This document shows positions 43,201 to 53,420 of a stretch of DNA of 57,978 nt, piece after piece. The stretch spans positions 1-57,978 of the forward strand of contig JACPHN010000254.1 of the NCBI GenBank assembly GCA_016188575.1, written 5' to 3'. Both the position numbers and the translations under genes were made by a program. Positions within the stretch are counted from its first letter, which is position 1. Every line of letters begins with the position of its first letter. Source of the stretch: Candidatus Schekmanbacteria bacterium (lineage in GTDB: Bacteria; CSSED10-310; JACPHN01). The notes under the pieces were generated by a model. It was given only the letters and a program-made list of their open reading frames with translations. It was not told the DNA's origin and made no database searches.

Positions 43201-45517
43201 GGGTGAACGTGGGCGTGTCGGTAGGCGTCGACGTCGCGGTGTCGGCCGGCGTGGCGGTGGGTGTTGGCGTCGGACCCGAGAGGTCCTGGGTGAGCCAGGC
43301 CACGAAGGCCTCTTTTTCCCCCGCTCTGCTTGCCTGGTAGCCACCGGTGGAGCCCGGGAACCCATCCGACGTCGTGACCCCCGCCACGTAGAGGTCACTT
43401 CCTGCGACAGCGGCAGCATGGCCGGTTTCGCCATCGGCGCCCCCCAGGTAAGTCGTCTGGACCAAGGTCGTCAAGGCGGGGTTTAGACGCACCACGAAGG
43501 CGTCCGTCGCCCCATTGAGTGCCGGCTGGAGGGCCCCGGTCGTGCCCGGCAAGTCGGTGGAGCTCGTGTCCCCGAGCACCAAGACCTCCGGAGCTGCCAA
43601 CCCGCCGAGGGCCAGGGCCATGCCGTCGTCGACACCCGATCCGCCGAGGTAGGTCGTCTGGACCAGCGAGGTCAAGCTCGAGCTCAAGCGGGCGACGAAG
43701 CCGTCCTCAGCGCCGCCGAAGCTTGCCTGCGCGCCACCTGCAGTGCCTGGAAAGTCCGAGCTGCTCGTGTAACCCGACAGGTAGACGTCCTCTCCCGTGA
43801 CGGCGAGGGCGCTGCCGTAATCGTTCCCCTGGCCGCCGAGATAGCTTGACTGCCACAACACCTCGAGTAGCTCGTCAAGGCGTGCCACGAAGACGTCCTG
43901 GCCGCCGCCCGTGCTGCTCTGCGCCCCACCCACCGTTCCCGGGAAGTCCCCGGACGGTGTATGGCCGACGGCAAGGACGGTGGTCCCGGTCACCGCAATG
44001 GCGGTCACCTCGTCGTAGGTCGTCATGTCCGACCCACCGAGGTAGGTCGCCCCGAGAAGCGAGGTCAGTGACGAATCGAACCGCGCAAGGAAACCGTCGC
44101 CGGTGCCTGAGAGGTTCGGCTGGGCGCCGAGGGCGGTCCCCGGAAAGTCCGCGGAGCGCGTCAACCCGCCGACAAACACGTAAAATTCCGTTACCACCAG
44201 ATCCCGAATGATCTCGGAATAGACGGTGTGCGCCCCCCCGAGGTACGTCGCCTGCGCAAGCGAGGTCAGCGACCGGTCGAGCCGCGCCACGAAGCCGTCC
44301 CCGATCCCCGCGAGGTTCTCCTGGGCGCCCCGTGTGGTCCCCGGGAAGTTGCTCGAAAACGTCTCTCCCGCAACCAACACCTCGTTCTCTGTGACGGCAA
44401 GCGCATTGATGAAATCGTCCTGCGCCCCGCCGAGGTAGGTCGCTTGAGAAAGCGAGGTCAGTGCGAGGTTGAGCCGAGCCACGTAGCCGTCCCAGTTGCC
44501 GCCCGTTGTGCCCTGGTATCCGCCGGCCGTACCGGGGAAGTCGCTCCCCATCGTCGCGCCTGCGACAAAAACCTCGCTCCCCGTGACCACGATGTCGTGA
44601 AGCTGCTCGTCGGAGGCGCCGCCGAGGTAGGTCGCCTGCAGCAACGGATCGATGACGAGCGCATGTCGTGGGTCGCGAGGGCCGACGGTGAAACCGTACC
44701 GCATCCCCTGCAGCCGATATGCTACCGGGACTTCCACCCGGCCGCCCTCATGTTCCTCGAAAGCCACGGGTTTCGACAGGGTGACGTTGCCGAGGCCCGT
44801 TTCGATCACAAGCTCGCCCTTGGTAGAGAGCGAAAGGGTGCTCGCCCCGCTCACTTCCATCCAGATGAGCTCCGGGTCATGCTGGGGGGCCACGCGGTAC
44901 ACCTTCTCGATGTTCCGACCTCGTGCCTCCAGGGTGATCTCCACGCCCGGCCAGAGCTCGCCGAGATTGATGGAATCCCAGGTCTTCAGCTCCGATCGCC
45001 AGCGACCCGGATCGCTGCCGACAAAAGAGCTTACCCTCGTGCTGGCTTCGGCCTGACCACGAACCTCGGGCGTGGAGCCCGGGAACCGCTCGACGATGGT
45101 CCAGCTTGGGGTGGCCTCGCGTGCTTCCCGCCGGGAGGCGTCCCGGTCACCTGGCTGGCCGGGAAGCGCGTAGACGATTTCGCCGCGCGCGGTGACGAAG
45201 ACCGTTCCGGCGAAGGTGTGGGCGCTGAAGCGCACCGTGGGGTCGAGCTGGCCCTCGTTGGCCACGAAGGGCACGCGCAGGTCGCCGAGGCGCGAGCCGA
45301 GCTCGGCACGCACCGGGAGCTCGGGGACGGCGCCGGCGGGCGTCGCGGGGGAGGCGAGCAGGAGGAAGAGCACGAGCGCGCGCCCGGGGCCGAGCTGGTG
45401 GGGTCCCTGGCCGGATGTTGCCGTGCGGGCGCCGCGTTGCCGTTTTGGGAGCTGTGCAGTCGCTCGGCGTGGGTGGCCGAGCCCGGCCTGGGAAGAACAT
45501 TCTGGGACGTCGGTCAT
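40214..45517 (-). CDS. Giant secreted SBBP beta-propeller protein with FN3-like domains and C-terminal sorting signal
   Basis: 1767 residues from ATG 45517 with AAGGA upstream; the frame is open to 45922 but the added part is unlike protein. A signal peptide lies at about 46-63 ([17 protein letters not shown]). A beta-rich N-terminal domain follows. Residues about 293-748 are seven SBBP repeats (TYLGG, VxVAG, DFPGT, GFVARL), exactly enough for one seven-bladed propeller. Residues about 752-925 are a Thr/Pro linker. Residues about 930-1715 are FN3-like and other Ig-like domains, repeatedly ending TRYSVVV or KILYQIGA type strands. The last 41 residues are PVPVASP, a hydrophobic helix and RIGSRRRR, a classic tripartite PEP-CTERM-like signal. 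It is probably an outer-surface protein, processed by an exosortase-type enzyme or simply anchored. The ligand is unknown. Confidence 0.9.
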   Translation of the reverse strand: MTDVPECSSQAGLGHPRRATAQLPKRQRGARTATSGQGPHQLGPGRALVLFLLLASPATPAGAVPELPVRAELGSRLGDLRVPFVANEGQLDPTVRFSAHTFAGTVFVTARGEIVYALPGQPGDRDASRREAREATPSWTIVERFPGSTPEVRGQAEASTRVSSFVGSDPGRWRSELKTWDSINLGELWPGVEITLEARGRNIEKVYRVAPQHDPELIWMEVSGASTLSLSTKGELVIETGLGNVTLSKPVAFEEHEGGRVEVPVAYRLQGMRYGFTVGPRDPRHALVIDPLLQATYLGGASDEQLHDIVVTGSEVFVAGATMGSDFPGTAGGYQGTTGGNWDGYVARLNLALTSLSQATYLGGAQDDFINALAVTENEVLVAGETFSSNFPGTTRGAQENLAGIGDGFVARLDRSLTSLAQATYLGGAHTVYSEIIRDLVVTEFYVFVGGLTRSADFPGTALGAQPNLSGTGDGFLARFDSSLTSLLGATYLGGSDMTTYDEVTAIAVTGTTVLAVGHTPSGDFPGTVGGAQSSTGGGQDVFVARLDELLEVLWQSSYLGGQGNDYGSALAVTGEDVYLSGYTSSSDFPGTAGGAQASFGGAEDGFVARLSSSLTSLVQTTYLGGSGVDDGMALALGGLAAPEVLVLGDTSSTDLPGTTGALQPALNGATDAFVVRLNPALTTLVQTTYLGGADGETGHAAAVAGSDLYVAGVTTSDGFPGSTGGYQASRAGEKEAFVAWLTQDLSGPTPTPTATPADTATSTPTDTPTFTPTATHTATTTPTFTATPTATRSPTATATHTPTFTPTATHTATATPTFTATPTATRSPTATATHTATHTPTHTPTHTPTATHTVAATPTFTATPTATRSPTVTATHTPTETATHTFTATPTATATPTPTSTTTPSWTPTSTPTSTGTPTPVPADAIPLPDADELVARPADSAVWLTFFAGQTAVPDLSTGVSWMIRRAVDRHPRTPAEGTWVVTDPQLPYLDAGLANDLTYYYALFAVPQVGQSGSPMYGPSLGTFAEAMPRSSTAGAEAIHFLSGPTVEALAPSSLLVSWAVNEPSSAEVITELGETLFADAAFATRRSVLVDLSAPPLGETVSVCVQPATARDASCSDPITIPPVPGGDTVRPVFYEAPSVIEVGSDRIVIRIIADEPVLVEVSLRPERSDGRRLARRLFLSREHLVEVTGLGPGVTYLFSVVATDHAGNQAVSGERRVTTCVGCAPSIGSTASVFCDSRTAGAAGAVIILESPLLVRATLQWGSSGGALGGVADLATLLRRQTLFLPGSTTGVDIEYRVTFHDRMGNAAPVITGACQTAAAAPIGDLRITAGPFADYRRLGTNQVIISWTTDFAATGSIVSLTEVGSDAELGPAVSPPRITRTLTPSAEVGPLGLEHEIALTNLSANTRYSVVVRSVDLYNRAVESEALIFSTLEAGHTMPPALIGAAIVVLSAMDRIVVDWQTNRDTTGALELRSAEASYVWMCAAAGTSHRAVFTGVIPGIYTAVVYSRTFDGYDLASESPDLDVNPPAEPDTAPPQIADVAVVPLSDGMALLRWRTSEPAKSIVTYGTSLPLRLRIEDHALVTSHLVLLTGLESGKKILYQIGASDVAGNGQSFGPGQVQLPPEKDVTPPQIEAASVRFRWEDGQTAVVEWDTDEPASSIVEYGGGMQYALLAQDGQHTEHHEITLAGFFPGKPYYARLLSIDAEGNKSNRHELEPFMAPVPVASPVVAATLAVLLLGVASTRIGSRRRRESSGSDAARR
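42750..43262. repeat. Minisatellite coding for the Thr/Pro linker
   Basis: GTGGGCGT/GTAGGCGTC-type units of 6-18 bp are repeated, with a longer block (GCGGGTAGCGGTAGGCGTCG and the following 25 bp) at about 42907, 43030 and 43135. The three blocks are about 105-123 bp apart, which implies duplication and likely length variation. Confidence 0.9.
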
Positions 45518-45762
45518 CCATCTGTTCCTTGGCAAGGGAATCTCCTTTTTGTGCGCGGAGCCAGGGGGTCCCCGACTTGCCAGCAGCATGCTTGGCCATC
45601 GCGGCGGCGACTGACACCGTTTCGAGTTGGGTCTTGATGCCCGTGCCCTTGTTTGCAACCGGTGCGCCAGGATCGCATCGGCAGCACGCGGCCCGGCCGC
45701 GCGGCGGAGGAGGCGGTACGCCGAGCTATTGCGGCCCCGAAGCGAGGCCGTGCGATCGGTGC

Positions 45763-45793
45763 AGTTGTACAAGATGACGCCAAGTTGTACAAG
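45763..45793. promoter_or_regulatory. Two AGTTGTACAAG sites 20 bp apart
   Basis: Identical 11-mers with palindromic core TTGTACAA start at 45763 and 45783, two DNA turns apart. They lie about 250 bp upstream of both flanking genes. Cooperative regulator binding is inferred. Confidence 0.55.
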
Positions 45794-45807
45794 GCGTGCG
45801 CCATGAA

Positions 45808-45874
45808 CGAGTAGACGGATGGCTTCCGGCGTGGCAGGTTGGTGTTTCGCTGTTTCCGCGTGTTTCCCGGCGGA
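45808..45874. repeat. Direct repeat R2
   Basis: Second copy of the repeat at 39926-40000, 5.9 kb away in the same orientation, so that the pair brackets the SBBP gene. Confidence 0.7.
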
Positions 45875-46041
45875 GCTACGAGATTCAGCCAGAGGGTCGA
45901 GCAGGCAGTGGATGCAGGGCATCGGCGCGCCTTGCGGCGACGCAGGTGCAGACCTAAGATGGTTGTCCGTCGCGGTGGCACCGTCGCGACAGCCAGTACC
46001 CCGGAGCCGGCAGAAACGCCATCCAGCAGCGAGGAAAGAAC

Positions 46042-47808
46042 GTGGCGAACGTCATCAAAGGCAAGCTCGTCGTGCTCGCCGGTCCTGAGTCCGGAAAGTC
46101 GTTTCCGTTTGCGCTCAAGGACGGACAGTCGATGTCGATCGGGAAAGCATCCACTGTCGACATCTCCATCCCCGAAGATACGGTATCGCGCCACCACGCG
46201 ACCCTTCTGGTGGATGGCGACCGCCTGCTCATCCGCGACGAAAAGAGCACCAACGGCACCCTGGTCAATGGCAAGAGAGGAAATCAGACGCCGCTTGTGT
46301 CCGGCGATCGGATCCAGCTTGGGCCCAAGATCAGGCTCCAGTGCATGCTAGCCGAAGAGGCGGCGGAGCGGGAGCAGGCGACTTCGGACCGCACCATGCA
46401 TCAGCCGGCGGCCGCGCCGCCCCCCCCGCCGGCGCCGAAGCCGTCCCGCCCCGCGTCTCACGCGGCCGCGCCGCATCTGCCGCCGCGCTCCACGCCAAGC
46501 ATGTCGCCGCCGCCCCCGGTCGCTCCGGCCCCCCCACCGCGGCAAGTCGCTGCGGGCGACGCGGCGGACGAAACGCTGCTCAGATTTTCTCGCGATGTCG
46601 ACCGCCACTTCCTCTCCCGCAAAACGCCGGGCGAGGGCACCGCGCAAGTCGAGATCCTCGGTACCGAGACGACCGTCGGCCGTGACGAATCGTGTCACGT
46701 CGTTATCCCGCAGCGGAGCGTCTCGAAACAGCACGCCCGCCTCACCGTAACCGGGAACAGCGTGCTCGTGGAGGACCTCGGCAGCGCCAACGGTACGTTT
46801 GTCAATGGCAGCCGCGTTACCCGACAGAGCCTGAAGGACGGAGACACCGTCGCCTTCGACATCTATGAATACGCGTACCGGCGGGTCGCCGCGGGCCAAC
46901 CGCTACCGGCAGCGCCGGTGGCGCGGGCCGACTCCACGGCTCCAAACCTCGGCCCCCCTCCCGTGGCCACATCGACCGCGCCCGAACGGCACGATCGCGG
47001 CGCACCGGTGACCTTGCCGCCGCCGCCGCCACCGATGATGGGGGCGTCCGTCCCTGACTTCGGCCAGCGCGGTGCCCCGGCACCGCCGCCCTTGACCCCG
47101 CCGTCGCTGGCGAAATCCCCACCACCGTCAATGCCGATGGGACCTCCTCCCATGGCGTATGCCGGCCGCGCGGCAACGGTTAACGCCGGGGAGGTCGCCT
47201 TTCACGGCACCGGCGGCGCACTGTTCAAGCTGATGCTGGTCGGCTACCTGCTCAGCCTCATCACGTTCGGCGTCTACTCGCTGTGGTTCACCCGCAACCT
47301 CATGAAATACCTCGGCGCTCACACCACCTTCCGCGGGCAGCCCATGTACATCGACTTCGGAATCGGCGAGCTGTTCCTGCAGATTCTCAAGCTCTACCTG
47401 CTCACCCTGATCACGCTCGGAATCTACTATCCGTGGGCAATGGTCGGCTTCCTCCGATGGATCTTCGACCATAGTCAGGTCGGCCGTTACCGCCCCCAGT
47501 TTGTAGGCTCCGGCGGCCAGCTCTTTGTCCAGGCACTGGTTGTCGGCCTCCTGAGCATCGTGACGCTCTATATCTACTTGCCCTGGGGAATTTGCCGAAT
47601 GAACCGCTTCTTTGCCGCCAACACCGTGATCGGACCGGAATGTCTGAGCTTCGAGGGCAAGGGCGGTCAGTTGTTCGCCGTCATGCTGGTCGGGACGCTT
47701 CTTTCCATCATCACGTTTGGAATCTACCAGCCGTGGTACATGTGCAAGCTTTTTTCATTCAACGCTAATAACACCCGCTTCGCCCCCATGGGGCCACCGA
47801 CGTTCTAG
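46042..47808 (+). CDS. Two FHA domains plus DUF898 membrane region
   Basis: 588 residues. FHA domain 1 (about 10-105) has [21 protein letters not shown] and [12 protein letters not shown] Pro/Ala linker follows. FHA domain 2 (about 195-275) has [21 protein letters not shown] and [11 protein letters not shown] second Pro-rich linker leads to the C-terminal 200 residues, about six transmembrane helices in three related units ([39 protein letters not shown]), which is the DUF898/YjgN family. FHA domains bind phosphothreonine, so the protein is a plausible target for the Ser/Thr kinases in this window. The GTG at 46042 has GAGGAAAG upstream. The role of DUF898 is unknown. Confidence 0.9.
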   Translation: MANVIKGKLVVLAGPESGKSFPFALKDGQSMSIGKASTVDISIPEDTVSRHHATLLVDGDRLLIRDEKSTNGTLVNGKRGNQTPLVSGDRIQLGPKIRLQCMLAEEAAEREQATSDRTMHQPAAAPPPPPAPKPSRPASHAAAPHLPPRSTPSMSPPPPVAPAPPPRQVAAGDAADETLLRFSRDVDRHFLSRKTPGEGTAQVEILGTETTVGRDESCHVVIPQRSVSKQHARLTVTGNSVLVEDLGSANGTFVNGSRVTRQSLKDGDTVAFDIYEYAYRRVAAGQPLPAAPVARADSTAPNLGPPPVATSTAPERHDRGAPVTLPPPPPPMMGASVPDFGQRGAPAPPPLTPPSLAKSPPPSMPMGPPPMAYAGRAATVNAGEVAFHGTGGALFKLMLVGYLLSLITFGVYSLWFTRNLMKYLGAHTTFRGQPMYIDFGIGELFLQILKLYLLTLITLGIYYPWAMVGFLRWIFDHSQVGRYRPQFVGSGGQLFVQALVVGLLSIVTLYIYLPWGICRMNRFFAANTVIGPECLSFEGKGGQLFAVMLVGTLLSIITFGIYQPWYMCKLFSFNANNTRFAPMGPPTF

Positions 47809-47826
47809 GCCGTCGAGCCCGACAGC

Positions 47827-49032
47827 GTGAACATGAACGAGCAACAAGCCCCGGACGTGACGCTCTCCTGTTCGCCGCCCAGGCGCCTGCGCGAGGGCCA
47901 CGGGTGGATTTTCTCAAATGAGCTCGCCCACGCTGGCGGGGAGCTCCCCGGCGTGGGCGCCCTGGTCGCGGTGCGCGACCAGGCCGGAGAGTTGGTCGCC
48001 AGCGGCCTGTTTCATCCGCATTCGCTCATTGCCGTGCGTGTCCTCGCCAGCCGTCGGTTGGTGGCGCTCGACGCGGCCTTTTTCAGTGAACGGCTGGAGC
48101 GGGCGCGCGACCTGCGCGAGCGCCTGTTTCCCGGGCAAACCTGCTATCGGCTCTGCTATGGTGAGAGCGATGGGCTGCCCGGGCTGCTCATCGACCGATA
48201 CGGCGAGCATTTCGTGCTGCAAACGACGTGCGCAGGGATGGACCAGCGATTGGACGCGATCGCCGAAGTCCTGGAGCGGCTGTTCGCGCCGGCATCGATC
48301 ATCGAGAGCAACGATTCGCCGCTGCGCGAGCTCGAGGGCCTGCCGCCGCGGCATCGCGCGCTGCTTGGCGCGCCCCCGGACGAAATCACGGTGCGCCTGG
48401 ACGATGTCGAGCACATCGTGCAACTGGCCCAGAGCCAGAAGACCGGGCTGTTTCTCGATCAACGGCGGAACTACCGACTGCTTGCCGCGCACGCGCAGGG
48501 GCGGCGCGTCCTGGATGGCTTCTGCTATCAGGGCGGATTCGCCCTGGCCGCCGCGGTGGCGGGAGCTGCCAGCGTGGTCGGGATCGACTCTTCACAGCCC
48601 GCGCTCGAGCGGGCGGCGAAGAGCGCCGTTCGCAACGGCGTCGCTGATCGCTGCCGCTTTCGCAAGGCCGATCTGTTCAGAGCGCTGGCCGAGCTGCGCC
48701 GGTCCGAGGAGCGATTCGACCTCATCATCCTGGATCCTCCGAGCTTCACGCGCAGCAAGCGCCACGTTCCCGAGGCGAAGCGGGCCTACCGCGAGCTGAA
48801 CACCAACGCCCTGCGATTTCTGCGCCCGGGTGGCATCCTCGCGACGGCCTCGTGCTCCCATCACATCCACCCGGACACCTTTCACGAGATGCTCCTGGCC
48901 TCGGCGGCGAGCGCGGGGCGAAACGTGCGCGTGCTGGCGTGGGAGGGCCAATCTCCCGACCACCCCGTCCTGCTCGGCATGCCGGAAACCCAGTATCTCA
49001 AGTTCGCCCTGCTCGAGGTGGTCGCGTTTTAG
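47827..49032 (+). CDS. RlmI-like class I rRNA (m5C) methyltransferase
   Basis: 401 residues. An N-terminal PUA-like domain (RLREGHGWIFSNEL, GELVASGLFHP) is followed by a SAM domain with VLDGFCYQGGFALAAA, VVGIDSSQ and the substrate motif ILDPPSFTRSK, then TASCSHHI. RlmI methylates cytosine in 23S rRNA; the exact target site here is inferred from family. The start is GTG 47827 or ATG 47833; neither has a clear ribosome-binding site. It follows the FHA gene by 18 bp and is probably co-transcribed. Confidence 0.88.
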   Translation: MNMNEQQAPDVTLSCSPPRRLREGHGWIFSNELAHAGGELPGVGALVAVRDQAGELVASGLFHPHSLIAVRVLASRRLVALDAAFFSERLERARDLRERLFPGQTCYRLCYGESDGLPGLLIDRYGEHFVLQTTCAGMDQRLDAIAEVLERLFAPASIIESNDSPLRELEGLPPRHRALLGAPPDEITVRLDDVEHIVQLAQSQKTGLFLDQRRNYRLLAAHAQGRRVLDGFCYQGGFALAAAVAGAASVVGIDSSQPALERAAKSAVRNGVADRCRFRKADLFRALAELRRSEERFDLIILDPPSFTRSKRHVPEAKRAYRELNTNALRFLRPGGILATASCSHHIHPDTFHEMLLASAASAGRNVRVLAWEGQSPDHPVLLGMPETQYLKFALLEVVAF

Positions 49033-49060
49033 GCCGCCGCGGGGCTCCTTTCGCGAAAGC

Positions 49061-49093
49061 CCGCAAGCGGGGTGAGGGGGTGAACAGATACCC
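49061..49093. repeat. Dispersed CCCGCAAGCGGGG-GAACAG repeat
   Basis: One of three similar intergenic copies; the others are at about 33238-33276 and 36940-36971. Each has a CCGCANGCGGGG hairpin followed by a GAACAGRTA box. All lie outside genes. Confidence 0.7.
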
Positions 49094-49121
49094 CGGGTCA
49101 CTTGCGGTTCCCCTTCTGATT

Positions 49122-51656
49122 TCAATCAGCACGGGGCCGTGGTGGCGGCGCCTCCGCCCCATTCGCCGCAAAGTCCTTCTTCCACACGCCGGCGCACCGG
49201 GCGGTGACATATACGGTATCGGTTTCCGCGGGCGACACGTGCAAACCCAGGAACGAGCGGACCGGGATCCCCTCGCCGACGTCCTGCCAGGTCTCGCCGC
49301 GGTCAGACGACCGGAATAGGCCGCGATATGGACTGACGGCGTACATGATCGACTCGTTCGCCGGACCAAGTGCCACCGCCATGGCGTCCCGCATCGCCAG
49401 TCGCTGCACCAATCGGTTGTTGCGATCCAGAGTGAAGACCCCCTTGGGAGTGGCGACATGGACGATGCCCGATTGCGGTGCGACCTTCACGTCGAAAAAC
49501 TTGTCCCCGAAGGAAGGTGAAGCCCCGGCGACCAGGGCCGGCGACCACTGGTCGCCGTGGCGCTTCAGCAACACGATTCCCTCTCCGTCGATCCCCAGAA
49601 ACAGCTCGGCGAAGTTGTTGCGCTGGGCCAGCGCTCGGCAGCCCGGCTGAGCGAGGATGCGGTGCCACTGCTCGAAGCTGTCCATCCAGAACAGACCTTG
49701 ATCGTACTGGCATACGAACAGATTTCTCCGGTCGGCGTCGAGGTATTCCAAGGCGAGCGCTGTCATGGCGCCACGCGGCAGGTGGCCGACGGCGACAGCC
49801 TCGGCCCCGTCTTTGGCGGCGGATCCAGGCCGGATATTCGGCTCGCGGTTGTTGCCGTCAGCATCTTGCCGCCGCTCCCCGCGCCCATTCGCACGTGCCG
49901 CTCGCGCGCGTTTCTCCGCTCGCCGCCCTGGCTTCGCGGGCAGCCCGGGGGATGGTTGGTCCTGTCCTCCAATGAAGCGCCAACTTTCGCCGCCGTCGTC
50001 GCTCTGCAGGACTTCGCCGTCCTTGAGCTGAAGATGGGGCCCGCGAGTCGCCAGATAGAGCCTGCCCGGCCGGCGCTCGTCCAGCGCGATGGTGCCGCCG
50101 TAGGTGCTGCCGGTGCCTGGCAAGAGGCGCAGGCTCTTTCCGCCGTCCTCGCTCTTGAATAGCCCGTGATCGCCGTACGGCAGATAGAGGATTCGCGGGT
50201 TTGCGCGGTCGATTCCTATGGAATGGGGGTAGGCGATTGCCTCCAAGCCCGTCGTGGTCCATAGGTTCTCTCCCAGTGATCGGCTCACGATCTGCCGCCA
50301 CACCGGCGGATCCACCAGAACATCGTCCGCGGCAAACGCTTGCCCGGCGGAGGCGGTGAAGTACAGCGCGTTCGGCCGCTGCCGCGACACGGCCATGTAC
50401 ATGGCGCCGAACAGGTCTTCCTTGATGGCCTTCCAGCTCCACGGGAGGTTTCGCCCATCGCTGATGACGTCCCACGACTCACCCGCGTCCCGGGACCGGT
50501 AGAGCGCCCCGGCGGCCTTTTTCTTGCGAGACCCCTCGTAGGTCTTGTTGCGGGTCTGGGCTAGATACAGACACTGGTCGTCGGTCGGATGCAGTTGGAT
50601 GTCGTAGTACGCGCCGTTGTCGAGGTCGAGGCCGCGTGTGATCCGTCTCCAGGTCCTTGCCCCATCGCTCGATTTGAAAAACCCGCCGCCCTGTCCCCGC
50701 AGATTCATGACCGTCAAGTAGGCCGTTCCCGGGCGGCGCGGATCGACCTCGATCTTGCCGCCGTCGAAGTCCGCGGCTTCAGGCAGCCCGGCGCGGCGGT
50801 GATCTACGGGCCTCGCTGCCAGCCGGGCATGCTCCAGCTTCCCGCGGTACAGTCCGGCGCGTGTGACAAGGAAGAGCTCCTGCCTGTCTTGCGGATTCAC
50901 GGCGCCAGAGTAGGAGCTCAGCGGCTGCCCCTGTGGGTCTGTGAGCTCGCCGATTTCCTCCCAGCTCCAGTCGCCGCCCGCCGCGCGGCGTCCGCGGAAA
51001 ACGAGGCCACGTGAGATCTCGGCGTGGCGGTCCACGCCTTCCTTGACCGGCGTCAGCAGCCGATCGATATTGCCCGCGACGGACGTGTACACAATGTCCG
51101 GATCCACTGGATCAAAGGCGAAGTAGCTGGCCGACTCGTCAAGCGAAGTGCCGGGCCACGTGTAGCTCAGACGCCAGGTAGCTCCTCGGTCCGCGCTCGT
51201 GTAAATCTGTCGGGTGAACAGAGCGGCCAACAAGTCCTGCGGATCTTTGGGATGTTGGGCAAGCGCAGCTACTTTTGTGGCCTGAATTCCGTACTTCTCG
51301 TAGTCAAAATCCAGGTTGCGGATCTCCCACGTTTTTCCGCCATCCAGGCTGCGCCGCATGCCGCCGCAATTGACCGCGGCAAATAACATCCGGGGATCGC
51401 TGTGATCGACGATCAGCGCCGTCAGGTGGCCGCCTCCGCCCGGTCCGATCAATTGCCAGTCGCTCTTACCTGTCTCGCCGGGTCCAGCGAGGGCAGGTAG
51501 AGCTGCCAGAGTCAGGAGTAGCCCCGTGCTCAGATGCCTGACGTTCCGAGCCCACTGCTTGTGCGGCCAGCGATCGTCATGGCGCGCCACTCCAAGGCTC
51601 CCGGTCGGCGTCTGTGGCGTGAACATGCGCTCTGAATCCAGATCTGCAAGCATCAC
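49122..51656 (-). CDS. Secreted BNR/Asp-box repeat protein
   Basis: 844 residues. An N-terminal signal-like helix (HLSTGLLLTLAALPALAG) sits about 40 residues in, so the true start may be a later codon. The rest is a beta-propeller with at least seven Asp-box motifs, for example SLDGGKTWE, SADRGATWR, SSDGARTWR, SRDAGESWD, SDDGGESWR and SSDRGETWQ. This is the sialidase/VPS10/Ycf48-like propeller fold; no catalytic residues of sialidase are evident, so a binding or scaffold role is likely. It is cytoplasm-exported. It faces the RlmI-like gene tail to tail. Confidence 0.82.
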   Translation of the reverse strand: MMLADLDSERMFTPQTPTGSLGVARHDDRWPHKQWARNVRHLSTGLLLTLAALPALAGPGETGKSDWQLIGPGGGGHLTALIVDHSDPRMLFAAVNCGGMRRSLDGGKTWEIRNLDFDYEKYGIQATKVAALAQHPKDPQDLLAALFTRQIYTSADRGATWRLSYTWPGTSLDESASYFAFDPVDPDIVYTSVAGNIDRLLTPVKEGVDRHAEISRGLVFRGRRAAGGDWSWEEIGELTDPQGQPLSSYSGAVNPQDRQELFLVTRAGLYRGKLEHARLAARPVDHRRAGLPEAADFDGGKIEVDPRRPGTAYLTVMNLRGQGGGFFKSSDGARTWRRITRGLDLDNGAYYDIQLHPTDDQCLYLAQTRNKTYEGSRKKKAAGALYRSRDAGESWDVISDGRNLPWSWKAIKEDLFGAMYMAVSRQRPNALYFTASAGQAFAADDVLVDPPVWRQIVSRSLGENLWTTTGLEAIAYPHSIGIDRANPRILYLPYGDHGLFKSEDGGKSLRLLPGTGSTYGGTIALDERRPGRLYLATRGPHLQLKDGEVLQSDDGGESWRFIGGQDQPSPGLPAKPGRRAEKRARAARANGRGERRQDADGNNREPNIRPGSAAKDGAEAVAVGHLPRGAMTALALEYLDADRRNLFVCQYDQGLFWMDSFEQWHRILAQPGCRALAQRNNFAELFLGIDGEGIVLLKRHGDQWSPALVAGASPSFGDKFFDVKVAPQSGIVHVATPKGVFTLDRNNRLVQRLAMRDAMAVALGPANESIMYAVSPYRGLFRSSDRGETWQDVGEGIPVRSFLGLHVSPAETDTVYVTARCAGVWKKDFAANGAEAPPPRPRAD

Positions 51657-51883
51657 GTCAGTCTACTACCATCAGGTGTGATCGTGGGCGGCCGGCGGCG
51701 ACCGCGATTCCGAGCGTAGGGGAACGGACGGGAGCTCCTTCGCCGCGACGCCGAGTTGGCCGCGCACGAAGGTCTGTTCGCAGCCCCACGGCGTTTTCCT
51801 CCGCCGTGCCCGTTCCTGCCCCTGCCGGGTCTAATTCGCAAAGCACCGTCTACGTTACCGCCACTCGCGCTCGGAGAGAAAAC

Positions 51884-53017
51884 ATGGCCTCGGTTTCCGC
51901 TTCAACGACCCATTCGCCCGTCCCCACCACCGCGTTCGCCCTGTCGGCTGCGCCCGCGACCCCGCCAGCACTCGGGCCCGCAACCCCACTCGCCGCCCGG
52001 CAAGACTGCTTCGAGCCCTGGGCTGGGCGGGGAGACGGCGTGATGCAGCTCGCCAGCCGCGATGGCGCTACCGGCGGCGGCCTTTCCGCAAAGAGCCCGG
52101 GCACTCCCGTTCACACCGATCTCGCGGCCCGACCCGCGGGTCCCCAGTCCCCCCGCACGATCTCCTCCGCCACTCTCCGGCCGTCGGCCTCAGTTCCCGG
52201 TGGCGCGGTTCCTCGCGGCCTGCAGAGCGGTGTCGACCTGCAGTCCCGCGATCTCGCTCCGGCGCTGCGGGGCACAGGAGTGACCCTTGCCGAGCTCCGC
52301 GGCTACGACGACGTCGACGGCGGCGGTAACACCAACGGAATCCTGGAGGGCGCCGGGCTCGGGGCCGCGCTGCGACGTCTTCGGACCCGCCCGGGCGTCG
52401 ACTACGCAAAGCTCGTCGCCGCCCTGAAGGTCGCCGCGGGCGTCGTTCCCGCCAAGCAGACCACGGGCGACCGCGCGGAGGTCGACAGCGCCCGCGCCAA
52501 GATCACGCGCTTGCAGGACGACCTGAAGCACGTGCGGACGCAAGAAGGCTACTACTGCGACGGCCGGCGACCTGACTACGACGGCTACGCCTGCGGCGCC
52601 GCCGAGCAGATGCGCGTCGACGCCGAAATCGCCCTGGCGCGCGCGAGGGAAGATCTTGCCTTCTGGCGGCAACCGCTGCAGCGGCACCTCATCCAGTACC
52701 GCAACGGGGTGAAGGTGATGCGCTACTATTCCTCGGCGCACGAGGGGAACCGCCTGCTCCGCACGCGCACCTTCGACGCGCGCGGCAGGGTCGTCCGCGA
52801 TGTCGTCCCGGAGCGCTTACGCAGCGACGGCGGCGCGATCATGGTCACCACGCAGCGCGACGGCACGGTGATCAGGCTGCACAGGAACAAGTATGGCGAG
52901 GCGCTGCATCGTGAGGTTCGCCTGCCGTCAGGAGCCGTTACGCTCTATCGGTTCTTTCCCGGTTCGCCGGCACAACGCGGCATCGAGCTCGTCGTGCCCC
53001 CGCAACCTCCAAAGTAG
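51884..53017 (+). CDS. Hypothetical protein with disordered N-terminus
   Basis: 377 residues from ATG 51884, with GGAGAG six bases upstream; the frame is open from 51806. The first 130 residues are Ala/Pro/Ser/Thr-rich. The second half has a helix/coil region (SARAKITRLQDDLKHV) and beta-strands with a GRVVRDVVPERL stretch reminiscent of YD/RHS-like repeats. EGYYCDGRRPDYDGYACG carries a Cys pair. I do not recognise the family. Confidence 0.65.
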   Translation: MASVSASTTHSPVPTTAFALSAAPATPPALGPATPLAARQDCFEPWAGRGDGVMQLASRDGATGGGLSAKSPGTPVHTDLAARPAGPQSPRTISSATLRPSASVPGGAVPRGLQSGVDLQSRDLAPALRGTGVTLAELRGYDDVDGGGNTNGILEGAGLGAALRRLRTRPGVDYAKLVAALKVAAGVVPAKQTTGDRAEVDSARAKITRLQDDLKHVRTQEGYYCDGRRPDYDGYACGAAEQMRVDAEIALARAREDLAFWRQPLQRHLIQYRNGVKVMRYYSSAHEGNRLLRTRTFDARGRVVRDVVPERLRSDGGAIMVTTQRDGTVIRLHRNKYGEALHREVRLPSGAVTLYRFFPGSPAQRGIELVVPPQPPK

Positions 53018-53226
53018 GGCGTCGGTGGGACGGGGCGAATCCCGCCGCTACGCCATGGCGATCGACGACGTGGGGGACGTCGCGGAGTCCGCCCGGGCGG
53101 GGCCACCGATTTGTTCGCGGTGACGCCGGATTGCAGCGCGAAATCATCGCGTTGGCCGGTTTCGGGACGGACATAAGGGGGTCGGGCGCGGCATTTCGCG
53201 TCCCGGCGACCCCGCTCCCGGCGCTT

Positions 53227-53290
53227 GATCAGTTTCGAGTTTCGAGTTTCCGAGCGGCAAAACTACAGGCTCGAAACTCGAAACTCGACA
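53227..53290. repeat. AAACTCG hairpin element, copy A
   Basis: Several CGAGTTT and CGAAACT units flank a core CCGAGCGGCAAAACTACA. The core recurs in inverted orientation at 53757-53830. Confidence 0.8.
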
Positions 53291-53420
53291 GCTTGTCGGC
53301 GAGTCGGACGCCGATGGTGGAATCGCGGACGATGCGCTGGAATTCCGAGCGTGTTCCACACGGTCAACGGAGGATATGGTCGGACGTGCACGAACGGGGC
53401 CGAATGGAATCAGGGAAATT

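Larger units (their letters stand above)
45518..46041. other. Divergent intergenic region with tandem TTGTACAA sites
   Basis: About 520 bp with no recognised gene between the SBBP gene and the FHA gene. It contains the operator pair at 45763-45793 and repeat R2. Confidence 0.5.

Noticed and set aside
42622-43486. Arg/Pro- or Gly/Arg-rich frames over the minisatellite
   Set aside because: They are alternative-frame readings of the short tandem repeats in the SBBP linker.
45518-45922. N-terminal extension of the SBBP protein
   Set aside because: The added 135 residues cover the intergenic repeat and operator sites, and a good ribosome-binding site serves 45517.
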